Shown one piece after another: positions 11,041 through 19,582 of a stretch of 64,000 nt of DNA; the first letter of the stretch is position 1; each line of letters starts with the position of its first letter. A program made the translations under genes and the position numbers. This DNA is from Cycas panzhihuaensis (Eukaryota; Cycadophyta): the NCBI GenBank assembly GCA_023213395.1, contig CM041465.1, positions 43,221,741 to 43,285,740 of the forward strand. The letters run 5' to 3'. The notes under the pieces are model-generated. The model was given only the letters and a program-made list of their open reading frames with translations. It did not search any database and had not been told where the DNA came from.

Positions 11041-11851
11041 AAGCAGTAGTTGATTTCTTCATATCAGGCTTCTTTTTCCAACACTATATTTCAAGATGTC
11101 CTTTCTTGTTGCAATATTTGCAAGTAACATCTCTTTTTGGTTTTTGAGTGTTGTTGTTGCTTGCTTGAGGTTGATGCTTTGGAACATGATTCATAGGGTT
11201 TTTCTTGAATTTTGATGCAGGTACAATAGAGCTACTTCCTCCTTCATTATAGAAACCTATCCGTTGTTCCTCTTGCAATAGTAGACCACTTAACTCCTCA
11301 AATGTAAGAGGTGTTGGTCTACTTGTTAGGCATATACTTGTCACAAATATATGCAATCCTGCATGCAAGCTATTCAAAGTTATGCTAACAAGCTCTCTAT
11401 CTTGTATATCTTCACCAATTGTTGTAAGTTGTTCTTTAATTTCTTTCAACTTTTGCAAATGTGAAGTGATAGAGTCATTGCTTGTCATTTTATATGAATA
11501 AAGTTGATTTCTTAAATATAAGACTCTTGTTTCATTTTTTGTTTGAAACAAATCTTTAAGAGTTTTCCAAGGTTCTGATGCAAGCGTATTACCTTGAAGA
11601 TGAGCGATCAACTCATTAGCTATAGATAGATTAATAATTGATAATGATTTTTGGTTTCTATCAAACCAAGCTACCTCTTCGATCTCATCCACTGGATTTT
11701 GTTCAGGTCTCTTATCTTTTTCTTCCACAATCTCCATAAGCCTTTGCAAGGCTTAAATGTTGGAAATTTTAAATTTCCAAATTACATAGTTTTTGCCATC
11801 AAGCTTTTGTGAGTCTGGCAATATATATCCTCCAATGTTCATTGAGGTCAT
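11041..11851 (-). pseudogene. Copia-3 gag (two nonsense codons)
   Basis: Capsid and nucleocapsid precursor. I place the start at the ATG complementing 11849-11851 (reads MTSMNIGGYILPDSQKLDG, then NYVIWKFKI), because it gives the NYxxW motif. A TAA 33 codons in interrupts it, and an open frame resumes at 11749 and runs to 11084. Landmarks are the helix-rich capsid with LRNQLYSYKM, FEELSGLLLQEEQRI, a basic stretch, and the zinc knuckle CKYCNKKGHLEI*C. In that knuckle a stop falls between the His and the last Cys of CX2CX4HX4C. Length is normal for the family. Confidence 0.88.
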
Positions 11852-12879
11852 TATGACAAATACTTATACTACTGCAAGTATGAGATTTTAATTTTTCTCA
11901 GTGACCACAAGGTAGTTAAAGTATTCTCAAAGATGATTCTTTAAGGAGGAAGAAAAAGGAAAGTAATGAAAAGAGAGTAAGTATATTCAAAAAAATATAC
12001 TACATTTAATTCTGTTAATGATTCCACTAAATACCTTGAAGAAGATATAATGACAATTCTAATCTTACATATAAGACCCACTATGAGGAACAATAATAAT
12101 TTTTAGTCCTCTTTAATTCGAAAAGTATATTCTAAAAAGGAAGATTAAAACTCTTTACAACTTAAAACTTTATAAAAGGAGCTTTATATCAAGAGGAGAA
12201 TATTCTTTAAGGAATATGCTAATGTTTATAACATAAAGTTATAAACATTAGCCTTTAAAAATATATTTAAATTTGTCGCTCGTTGAGCGACTGAATTTTC
12301 TCGTCCGGCGCCCATTTGACGTCCAACGCTCGTCTCTAACGTTCGGGCCCTGTCTCCAATGTTCGACGCCCGTCTGACATACTCTGGCGAATCTTCTCGA
12401 TCTAGCTGCTCCGTCTGGCTTTCCGTACAGATTGCAATAGTACAAGACTGTTAAGGATGTGGGGCCAGCTAATGGCAGAGCGAGTAGTGTGTAACTTCGA
12501 TGGCTGAAGAAAGATGGGCGGTAGATTATGGTCTGAGCAGTGACAAAGTAACAGAGGGCGTTTCCCCCGAGGTTGGTTTGAGTGGGCGACTGTGCAGGCC
12601 AGCTCGTGTCTGACCAGTTTGACAACAAAGGCCGTGTTTCATAGATGTGTAGGTGGAATCTATCTAGATAGCGGTAGCTAAGCTACGAGCTGGTAGGGAT
12701 GGCTCCTATAGCCATGCAGACGGTTTGAATAGAATATTCAGCCCTCCTATGAGGGATCTATTGTTCAGATATGTCAGAATCTGAGACACTTGGCAATAAC
12801 CATGAATGCTTTATGCAAAGACAGAATCTAACAAGTATGGGATATCACACTCTTGTCAATAACCTGGGACCTGTGTTGT
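11852..12879 (-). other. Copia-3 5' leader with a GC-rich block
   Basis: Untranslated leader between PBS and gag. 11852-12265 is AT-rich. 12270-12640 is markedly GC-rich and holds degenerate units of about 20 bp (for example GCTCGTCTCTAACGTTCGGG followed by CCCTGTCTCCAATGTTCGAC). A 126-codon minus-strand frame in this block resembles nothing known to me and is probably chance. Packaging and dimerisation signals of copia elements are expected in this region, but I cannot point to one. Confidence 0.6.
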
Positions 12880-12891
12880 GCTCTGATACCA
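12880..12891 (-). other. Copia-3 primer-binding site (initiator tRNA-Met)
   Basis: Minus-strand TGGTATCAGAGC directly abuts the end of the 5' LTR (TGTCA). It is the classic plant copia PBS, complementary to the 3' end of initiator tRNA-Met. Confidence 0.95.
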
Positions 12892-13252
12892 TGACAAAAT
12901 GAGGGATACAAGTTAGTCTCACAACACAAACCACATGCATAATGAAGCAAGAAGTGGAGATACATCAATAAGACTCAACTCTCCAATTCTCATTAAAGAA
13001 GAATGAATGGTACAATTACATATTTATAATTTTACAGTAAGTCTAAACATAGGAGGTGGTTCAACAACTCTAATGCTCCCGTGAATTTTGGTGTGCTCAA
13101 ACTACCTCATAAATGTTATGAGTATCTCTGACTTAAGAAATTTGACTAGGTATATTCTCTCTCTAGAATATTCTCATATAGAATATTCCATGTGAGGAAT
13201 TATTCTAATGAACTTAAATGAAATGAAATGGGAATGTATACTACTTCTAATA
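12892..13252 (-). repeat. Copia-3 5' LTR
   Basis: 361 bp, paired with 7555-7932. It is 17 bp shorter through small deletions, and its outer end has decayed from CA to TA on the plus strand. TSD GAGAC is at 13253-13257. Confidence 0.92.
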
Positions 13253-13257
13253 GAGAC

Positions 13258-13920
13258 ACTAACATTCATTGATCATGCAATAGAACAAATACCACTCTTG
13301 AAATGTAAGAAAAGACTTTGCATTGAGTAGACTCAAAAGATAAAGTATTTTTAAGCTAAGAGTGGTACCATTATACGGTCAGTTGTACGAATGGTTGTAC
13401 AAACCTGTAGAGAAGGCCAAAATTTCAACATTCTCCAAATCGAGCAAAAGCAGTCTCAAACTGACGACCTCAATGTGCTCTTTCCAGATTTGGCCGTAGT
13501 CTTTTTATTGGAGCTATTAGTGAAAAGAAAAACCCCTTCGAATCTCAATTGGATGCCTAGTTTTTTTTTTTTTTTTGTTGTTGTTCATATCTTTCAAATC
13601 TGGCAAAGATGACCCTTGAATCATATATCAATGGAGAGTTGATTTCAAGACCTTTTTATTGATACCAAATTTGCTAGGTATTACAGTCTATACAAGGAGA
13701 AAAGAGCGAAAATGCAAAGTGGATGTTGTATGATTTTTAGGGCTATTTTGAGAAATGAAGAGGCAGGTTTTAAGATCGTGCTTTTAGAGAAAAGTGATGA
13801 GGAGATTAAAACAAACCTACACGTAAAATTTCACGAGAATTCAAGACAGAAAATTTTTTGACTGTACAATCGTATGAACACCCTTCGAGAGTAGATTAGG
13901 TCACTTGTAGAGTCGGCTTG
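13258..13920. other. Low-information stretch, no gene seen
   Basis: AT-rich DNA with a poly-T run at about 13561-13576. If the 13933 LTR is the 5' LTR of a minus-strand element, this would be its internal region, but no gag or pol motif is seen on either strand. The short ORFs present have no recognisable domain. Confidence 0.5.
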
Positions 13921-13932
13921 GCTCTGATACCA
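13921..13932 (-). other. PBS-like site next to an LTR remnant
   Basis: Minus-strand TGGTATCAGAGC, a perfect initiator tRNA-Met type PBS, directly beside the LTR-like segment that starts at 13933. Confidence 0.8.
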
Positions 13933-14147
13933 TGTTGAATTTAGTACACTTAGAGAAACAATAAGAAATGAGAGCTTGTACATACTTATACAGTGAGTCA
14001 CTAACATAAACAAGATCAGGGTTAGTGACTAACACTTAATGTTAGTTAACCTAACATATAAAATTACAATGACTAACATAAAGTTACCGTTAATAATATA
14101 ATGTTACAAGTATTAATACAATGAGGAGATGACATTATATTCTAACA
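13933..14147 (-). repeat. LTR-like segment (5' LTR of an unidentified small element)
   Basis: 215 bp. On the minus strand it starts TGTTAGAATATAATG, a start common in plant copia LTRs, and ends AAATTCAACA, followed at once by the PBS. No partner LTR was found. It is AT-rich with repeated ACTAACA-type words. It may be one end of a non-autonomous element or a relic. Confidence 0.65.
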
Positions 14148-15058
14148 CACCAAACCAAAGAAACCAATGGGAAACTGTAAGGTTCCTGAAAGTGCAACGT
14201 TCATGTTACAACTGCAAAACCTTAAAACCGCGAGATAGAAATGAACTGTTAATTTTTTCTTATGGACATTTCATTATCTTCTTGTACAACAAAAGATATT
14301 ACATAATGGTGTGTTACCCTATGAATGATCCTTGGTTTTGATTTCCATAACGTTCTTGGCCTTGGTTGCATACTGAGAATACACCATGGCCTGTTGTGAT
14401 GGTACTACAAACTGCAATTTGCCTTCAACAAAGGCAGAAGTAAAGGTAGATGGATTAGAAAGGTGTCGATTCTGCCTAAAACCCTGGATTGTCTGTCTTT
14501 TCATGCATTCTCAGATGTTGTAGTTGGGAAATTTGCAAGTAGTTCATAGCAAAGGCATGAGCAGGGAACAAATCTTTGACATCAATGGCATTGCCATGGC
14601 TACGAATATTTCCACTGATGCTCTCCCCCTGTGGCGAATTACCACATCGCCTCACTTGATGCCAATTCCTCTTTTGAGTGGAAATGGAAACCGACTAAAG
14701 TGGTGGCTCGCATCTTGAATATAATGTACTTGATGCTAAGCCTAGAGCATGACATCTCCTTGGCTTCTTAAGAAGAATGCGAGATGGGTAATTGAGCATC
14801 AATGTTCCATAGCATTTGGATTCCATGAAATGCTCTAAAATTCTGAAAGTTGCATTCACCGAAACCGTGTTGCAGGCTGCCATGTTTGGAGTCAAAGTTA
14901 ATGGTTCTAACAGTTGAACCACTGACCAATAAGATTGGGAGTTTATTGGAGGTGATTTTAGAGAGGGATATGCTTGGAGATATTTTTATGTTCTCACACA
15001 TTCCAGGTTTGAGAAGTGATATCTCAAGAAATATAAGCATGGCTACCTCTCAAACCTA
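14148..15058. other. Unidentified stretch between two LTR-like segments
   Basis: Several short ORFs exist on both strands, for example minus-strand 14768-15040 (90 codons) and 14319-14504. None shows a domain I recognise, and no gag, protease, RT or integrase motif was found. If the 15070 LTR is a 5' LTR, this would be the internal region of a non-autonomous element or captured host sequence. Confidence 0.45.
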
Positions 15059-15069
15059 CTTTGATACCA
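15059..15069 (-). other. PBS-like site
   Basis: Minus-strand TGGTATCAAAG beside the LTR-like segment starting at 15070. It is close to the initiator tRNA-Met PBS. Confidence 0.65.
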
Positions 15070-15289
15070 TGTAGGAAAAAAACACATACTTGATAGAACA
15101 AATAACTAACATGTCTATTGAATAGTGGAATGTGTACATATATAACTCATGGTTTAAGGTTGTTAATGGTTGTTATATAACCACCTATTAACCTACCTCC
15201 TAACTACCCACTAAATACTTTTTAATTACAATTCATAATGACTCTCACATTAAACATATGACCCTTACATTAAACATTATATTCCAATA
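15070..15289 (-). repeat. LTR-like segment (decayed copia type)
   Basis: 220 bp. On the minus strand it starts TATTGGAATATAATG, one change from the common TGTTGGAATATAATG, and ends TTTTCCTACA before the PBS. It has the same architecture as 13933-14147 but an unrelated interior, so the two are not an LTR pair. Confidence 0.6.
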
Positions 15290-15895
15290 GTTTGTTGGAA
15301 TGCTTATCTCTTTTGAACACTCAAAAAAACGATTGATTTTGATTGTAAATTAAGTTTATATGATAGTTTTTATTGAACCATTCTTTTTTACATTCCTTGA
15401 TGGGATGCCTTTGCACCAATCACTCGATCGCTCGTGGAATGCTTCTAGGATGCTATTGGGGATGCTTTAGGGAATGACATTTTTTTACTTAGATTTTTCA
15501 CTTTCTTCTAGCTTTTTGTTGGTCATTTTGTAGAGGGGTTTTGTAGGGCTTCATTGTTGATGTGTATGCTTTCTCAAGAATTGTTTAGTGTTGTTAAGTG
15601 TCAAATTTTGAGTCATGGGTTATTTTCCCCTTTGTTTTTTTTGTATTTTTTTATTTTCACATATCAAGATGAAACCAACTTCTTAATACCAGGACAACAT
15701 CAATTGTCCTAAACTAGGCAACCATTCATGGTACAACCATTGATTCCTTTGGTGATTTTGTAAACCCTAATGATGATAGGGTTTTTACCTGATGGCATTG
15801 ATAAATTTTGGCAATGTTTGTCCATTTGGTTTTTGTGCTTTGGAATTCCTTAATTAACTAGCATTATTATTCTCCAAAAGAAAGACAAGAACACG
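15290..15895. other. AT-rich stretch, no gene seen
   Basis: T-rich runs and no convincing coding sequence or repeat. It lies between the 15070 LTR remnant and the presumed Gypsy-Z LTR. Confidence 0.5.
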
Positions 15896-16189
15896 TGTAA
15901 CATCCAAATTTATAGCACAAATTTCAAGTATGAACGAACTATTTGTATTAATCAACGGGCACTGCATCTAGTCCTCTCACAACCAAATGTAGCCCCAAGA
16001 ATAGTACAAAATTGGAGAACCCAAACAAAGAAATATCATCTATAGTTGTACAAGAAGAAGATAGAATTCCTAATCTAAGACGTAAAACATAAAGCAAGTA
16101 CGTCGTTTATACATTCATGGATTCAAGTATGCTTTTAATTTTTACAAACTAACTAATTACTATTTCTAATTAGCTTTAATATTGTTTCA

Positions 16190-16525
16190 ATCATGATTTT
16201 GATTACAATCCATTAATTGATTGTGATCTGCATGCCCAATCTAAATTCTAATTGTAATTTCTAACTATAATCTAGGCCACCATTGTTCTTATTGATTACA
16301 ATCTTGCATGTGATTGCACTTTCTAATTGCAATCTAGCTTTTGATTGTACCTGCTTGTTGCAATTTTGACTGTGATTGCACTTGCTGATAGTAATCCGAC
16401 TTCTGATTATACTTGCTGGTTGTAAACCTAACTATGATTGCACTTGTTGATTTTAATCCAACTTTTGATTATACCTGTTGATTGCAATCCAACCATTGAT
16501 TGCACTTCTTAATTATCCTTTATGC
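16190..16525 (+). repeat. Degenerate tandem array of about 30-bp units, alternating two types
   Basis: At least seven clear copies from about 16310, with weaker ones before. One type reads like TGATTGCACTTGCTGATTGT plus AATCCAACTT. The other reads TTGATTATACCTGTTGATTG plus CAATCCAAC. They alternate, so the higher-order period is about 61 bp. Confidence 0.8.
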
Positions 16526-16599
16526 TTTATTTTGTTGAAACTATCGCACACATCTCCCACAACACAACTATAACATTTCCACCTTCATAGATGGGTTGG

Positions 16600-16795
16600 C
16601 CTAGCTGACCACCTTATTTATCATTATTCTGGCCAACTTCTTAACATTTATTTTGGCTAATTCTGAGGTTATTTTGGTTGACTTTTTAGTGTGTATTCTG
16701 GCCAATTCCGGTTTCTGGCTGGCATCTTAATATTTATTCTGGTTTATTCACTTGTATCATTCTGGCCAACTTCCTTAGTATCCTGCTGACCTATT
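16600..16795 (+). repeat. Degenerate repeats built on TTCTGGCCAACTTC
   Basis: About five spaced copies of TATTCTGGCCAAYTTC or close variants (near 16626, 16652, 16693, 16733 and 16766) separated by 25-45 bp of AT-rich sequence. The unit differs from that of the preceding array. Confidence 0.7.
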
Positions 16796-17231
16796 TAAAA
16801 TGTAATATGATTGCCTATTTATAGGTGCTTTTGGCCTTGGTTTAGGGTCATCATTTGTATATTTGGGTCTGCCATGTTTTTAGTGTTAAGGAGCCTTGTT
16901 GGGAGGATGCCTCGCCTTGAAGAGGAAGTAAAAGATTCAATTTTTAGTTCTTATAAGTATGACAACTTTTGTACATATTTTACTAGTGTATATCATTGCA
17001 ATATTTGGTCTTGTGATCTTAAATCAGTCAAATATTATGCTTTGTCTCCAATATTGCTTTTATTTGCTTGTTTATCTATATAAATCTCTAGAAAGATAAG
17101 ATTATGCATGGATGTTATCTACCTAGTATTTGTTTTATTGCTTGTTTACTTGTGTAAAACTATAAAAGGTAGCATTATAAATGGATACTGTCTATGTCTG
17201 AGGTGTGAATTGCTTGGGGAACTCCCACAAG

Positions 17232-17243
17232 TGGTATCACAAC
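17232..17243 (+). other. PBS-like site of Gypsy-Z
   Basis: TGGTATCACAAC two bases after the presumed LTR end. The first eight bases match an initiator tRNA-Met PBS; the rest has diverged. Confidence 0.5.
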
Positions 17244-17390
17244 AAGGTTATTGAGACCTTGTGTTTTTGAAAGAACACTACATTTAGAAGCACAAAATAG
17301 AGAAAATCAAGGCATTCTAAAAGGAAAAAAGGACCATTTTTTTTTCACATAACGAAATTATAATCTGGGAAGAGACTTGAGTTAGGCAAA

Positions 17391-17461
17391 ATGGTGATTC
17401 AACCATCAATGACCATAGAGGACGTAAACTCTAGGGTAGATCACACAACTGATGACTTAAC
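17391..17461 (+). pseudogene. Gypsy-Z gag, N-terminal codons (split by X1)
   Basis: Starts at the ATG at 17391 and reads MVIQPSMTIEDVNSRVDHTT before X1 interrupts at 17462. The frame continues at 32875. The start is chosen because it is the first ATG after the leader that leads in frame into the downstream gag segment. Confidence 0.6.
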
Positions 17462-18010
17462 TGTTGAAAATGCCAAAGGCCTATGACACCCAAGATCAAG
17501 ATGATAATTCACTCTAGTTCTGAAAAGCATGAGAACATGGCTAACAAGGGAAATGAAATGAAAGATGGGCAAGATCAAAGTCCAAAGAGCAAGATGATGC
17601 CAAATTGAGAGGAGATGGAATAGGTCCAATCTCCAAAGGAATACCAATTGATTAGCAAACTGATAGCATAACAATACAACTCCCACTCTACATATGAAAC
17701 ATGAGAAGAGGTCTTAATATATAGAGAAACTAAAGAGACTTAACAGCATTGGATGTTTGATAAGTGTCAAACATCCAAGCTACATGCAATGCATGTTTTG
17801 CATGTCATGCATGAAGGACATGTGTCCTTTTGGACTCTCAGATGAACAAAGATGCATGAGGGTCCATTTGACCCTTTAGTGACAATGTTGTATCACTAGA
17901 AAGAATGTGGGTGTGCACTTTATCACTTAAGTGATAAGTCACCCCATAAAGTATAAATAATGAATGAGAAAATAAAGTACATACTTAACATGTAAACATA
18001 AGGTTTAACA
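17462..18010 (-). repeat. X1 3' LTR
   Basis: 549 bp. On the minus strand it starts TGTTAAACCTTA and ends GGCATTTTCAACA. It pairs with 32326-32874 and is a diverged relative of the X2 LTRs. Confidence 0.93.
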
Positions 18011-18011
18011 A

Positions 18012-18031
18012 CCCCCCCCCCCCCCCCCCCC
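18012..18031 (-). other. X1 polypurine tract, expanded to 20 G
   Basis: Minus-strand GTAAG is followed by a run of 20 G and then T before the LTR. The relative X2 has only seven G at the same place (54080-54086). The run may have lengthened by slippage, or the length may be a sequencing artefact. Confidence 0.85.
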
Positions 18032-18033
18032 TT

Positions 18034-18755
18034 ACAGTTTACAATGATAAGTTGGACCCCAAGACCATCTCTAAATTTTACAAATTTTTCTCTATCAAGA
18101 GGCTTGGTAAAGATATCTATTATACGCTCCTCTCAGAGTGCAGATCAAGGTTGATCTCACCATTCTGCACATGCTCTCTGATGAAGTGATGATGAACCTT
18201 AATGTGTTTGGTCCGTGCATGAAAGATTGGATTCTTGGCCAACTTGAGCACACTTTGATTGTCACAGTATATCCTGTTGGGGTGATCTTGCTCAAGTCCA
18301 AGCTCCCCAAAAATCCGTCGTAGCCAGATAGCCTCACAAGCTACGTTGACTACAGCTTTGCACTCTGCTTCAGTGGAGGACAAGGTAACATTAGGTTGCT
18401 TCTTGCAACTCAACGAAACAACTCTTGAACTAACGATAAAATAGTAACCCGAGGTGGATCTCTTGCTATCTTGACAACCTGCTCAATCAGAATTTGAGAA
18501 CCCTTCTAAGATGAAGTCCTCATTATGTGCATACTGATGGCCATACTACAATGTGCCTTTGATGTATTTGAGTATGCATTTTGCTGCATTCCAATGTTTC
18601 TTATTGGGTTGAGACATGTATCCAGCACAAATCCCAATTGCAAATGAAATGTTAGGTCGAGTGTTGGTGAGATAAATGAGGCTACCAATCAACTGCCAGT
18701 AAAGAGTGGGATTTGTAGGTTCAATTTCCTCATTGAAAGTAAGCTTTGTTCCATT
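18034..18755 (-). pseudogene. X1 RNase H and end of RT
   Basis: Reads SLIYLTNTRP (RT/RNase H join), HWNAAKCILKYIKGTL, then CKKQPNVTLSSTEAECKAVV with the catalytic Glu, IYCDNQSVLKLAKNPIFHAR with the catalytic Asp, and HIKVHHHFIREHVQNGEINL. The frame changes at about 18500 and the reading has in-frame stops (for example GTL*YG and SD*AG). A TAG immediately downstream of PTPM closes the upstream fusion ORF at 18756, so this part is not translated with it. Confidence 0.87.
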
Positions 18756-19582
18756 CTACATAGGTGTTGGTGCTGGTTTGCAGTCATGCATCCTGAACCA
18801 CTGCATATGTGGCTGTTGTCGATGTGTACGTTGAAGGTTGGCTTTCTTCTTTCGGCAATTAGGAGCTATGTGGCCAACCTTGCCACAATAATGACAAATG
18901 ACATTGGCTTTTGAGGTGCCAATGTTCATATTCCGAAACTGTTTTGTGAGTGAAGGTTTGGGATTGTGCTTGGCCTTCAACTTGGCCATGAATGCTCTTG
19001 AAATAGATGCTCCATCATTATTTTCTTTGACATAAATTTGCTCCTCTTGAAGTAACAAACTCTCAAGTTGGTTGAAAAACATGCCTGAAAGTGAGCCATT
19101 TCGTAAAATAGATGAGATGAAACCATTAAAATCTTTAGGCAAAGCTCGAATAGTGGTTGTTACAAGCTCATCCCTAGAAGCAAGTTTGCCTAAAGTATCC
19201 AATTCATTACATATTTCTTTGATAGAAGCAAGAAATGCCGACATAGGCTTTACATATTTTATAGAATATAGTTTTGTTTTCACCAACAAAATGCTAGCTT
19301 CATCTCGCCTTTCATACAAAGAGGATAAAATGTCCCAAGCTTCCTTAGACAATTCAACATTCGAAATATTTTGATTAACATTAACATCAATGACCATATG
19401 TAAAAATGCCAAGGCTATTTCATCCTTAATCTCCATAGGTACAGGTAGAGGAATTCTGCCAGAAACATAACCCCAAAGTTCATTCATCTTTAAGAGGTTT
19501 TGTGTTTGCCTCTCCAATCTTGATAGTTCTCTTGACTCATTAATTTGACTGTGCATGCATTAAGCATGTTTAGAGCAGCCAT
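18756..19582 (-). pseudogene. X1 gag fused in frame to the RT tail by an internal deletion
   Basis: Gag begins at the ATG complementing 19580-19582 (reads MAALNMLNACTVKLM). One base is missing relative to X2 near 19518, which shifts the frame. An open frame of 266 codons runs 19556-18756: capsid with LLKMNELWGYV, YSIKYVKPMSAFLASIKEI and FNQLESLLLQEEQIY, then the zinc knuckle CHYCGKVGHIAPNC (intact CX2CX4HX4C) and a basic stretch. Then, within about 15 residues, it enters FRMHDCKPAPTPM, which belongs to the end of RT in X2. The junction is near 18800-18806. The product would be a capsid-nucleocapsid protein with a short foreign tail. Confidence 0.88.

Larger units (their letters stand above)
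7555..13252 (-). mobile_element. Copia-3: complete-length Ty1/copia element
   Basis: Two LTRs (7555-7932 and 12892-13252) in direct orientation, a PBS next to the right LTR, a PPT next to the left LTR, and the exact 5-bp target duplication GAGAC at 7550-7554 and 13253-13257. Length is 5698 bp. Between the LTRs, on the minus strand, lie gag, protease, integrase, RT and RNase H in canonical copia order, all damaged. The right LTR's outermost dinucleotide is TA where the left has CA. The insertion lies about 170 bp downstream of the USP-like ORF. Confidence 0.93.
15896..17229 (+). repeat. Presumed Gypsy-Z 5' LTR
   Basis: The right edge is suggested by ACTCCCACA followed two bases later by a PBS-like TGGTATCAC. 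The left edge, TGTAACATCC at 15896, is chosen because it is a common gypsy LTR start. No partner LTR is available to confirm either edge. It contains two families of internal tandem repeats, listed separately. Confidence 0.45.

Noticed and set aside
12248-12628. 126-codon minus-strand ORF in the Copia-3 leader
   Set aside because: No domain, lies in a GC-rich leader where stop codons are rare by composition, and sits between PBS and gag.
12880-12891. tRNA-Met gene or fragment suggested by TGGTATCAGAGC sites
   Set aside because: Only the PBS-length match is present, always at an LTR edge; no tRNA arms or cloverleaf flank it.
14768-15040. 90-codon minus-strand ORF as a host gene exon
   Set aside because: No domain recognised; its start follows a PBS directly and codon pattern gives no support. 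Left as unidentified DNA.
16190-16525. CRISPR array
   Set aside because: Degenerate contiguous tandem units without unique spacers, in plant retroelement DNA.
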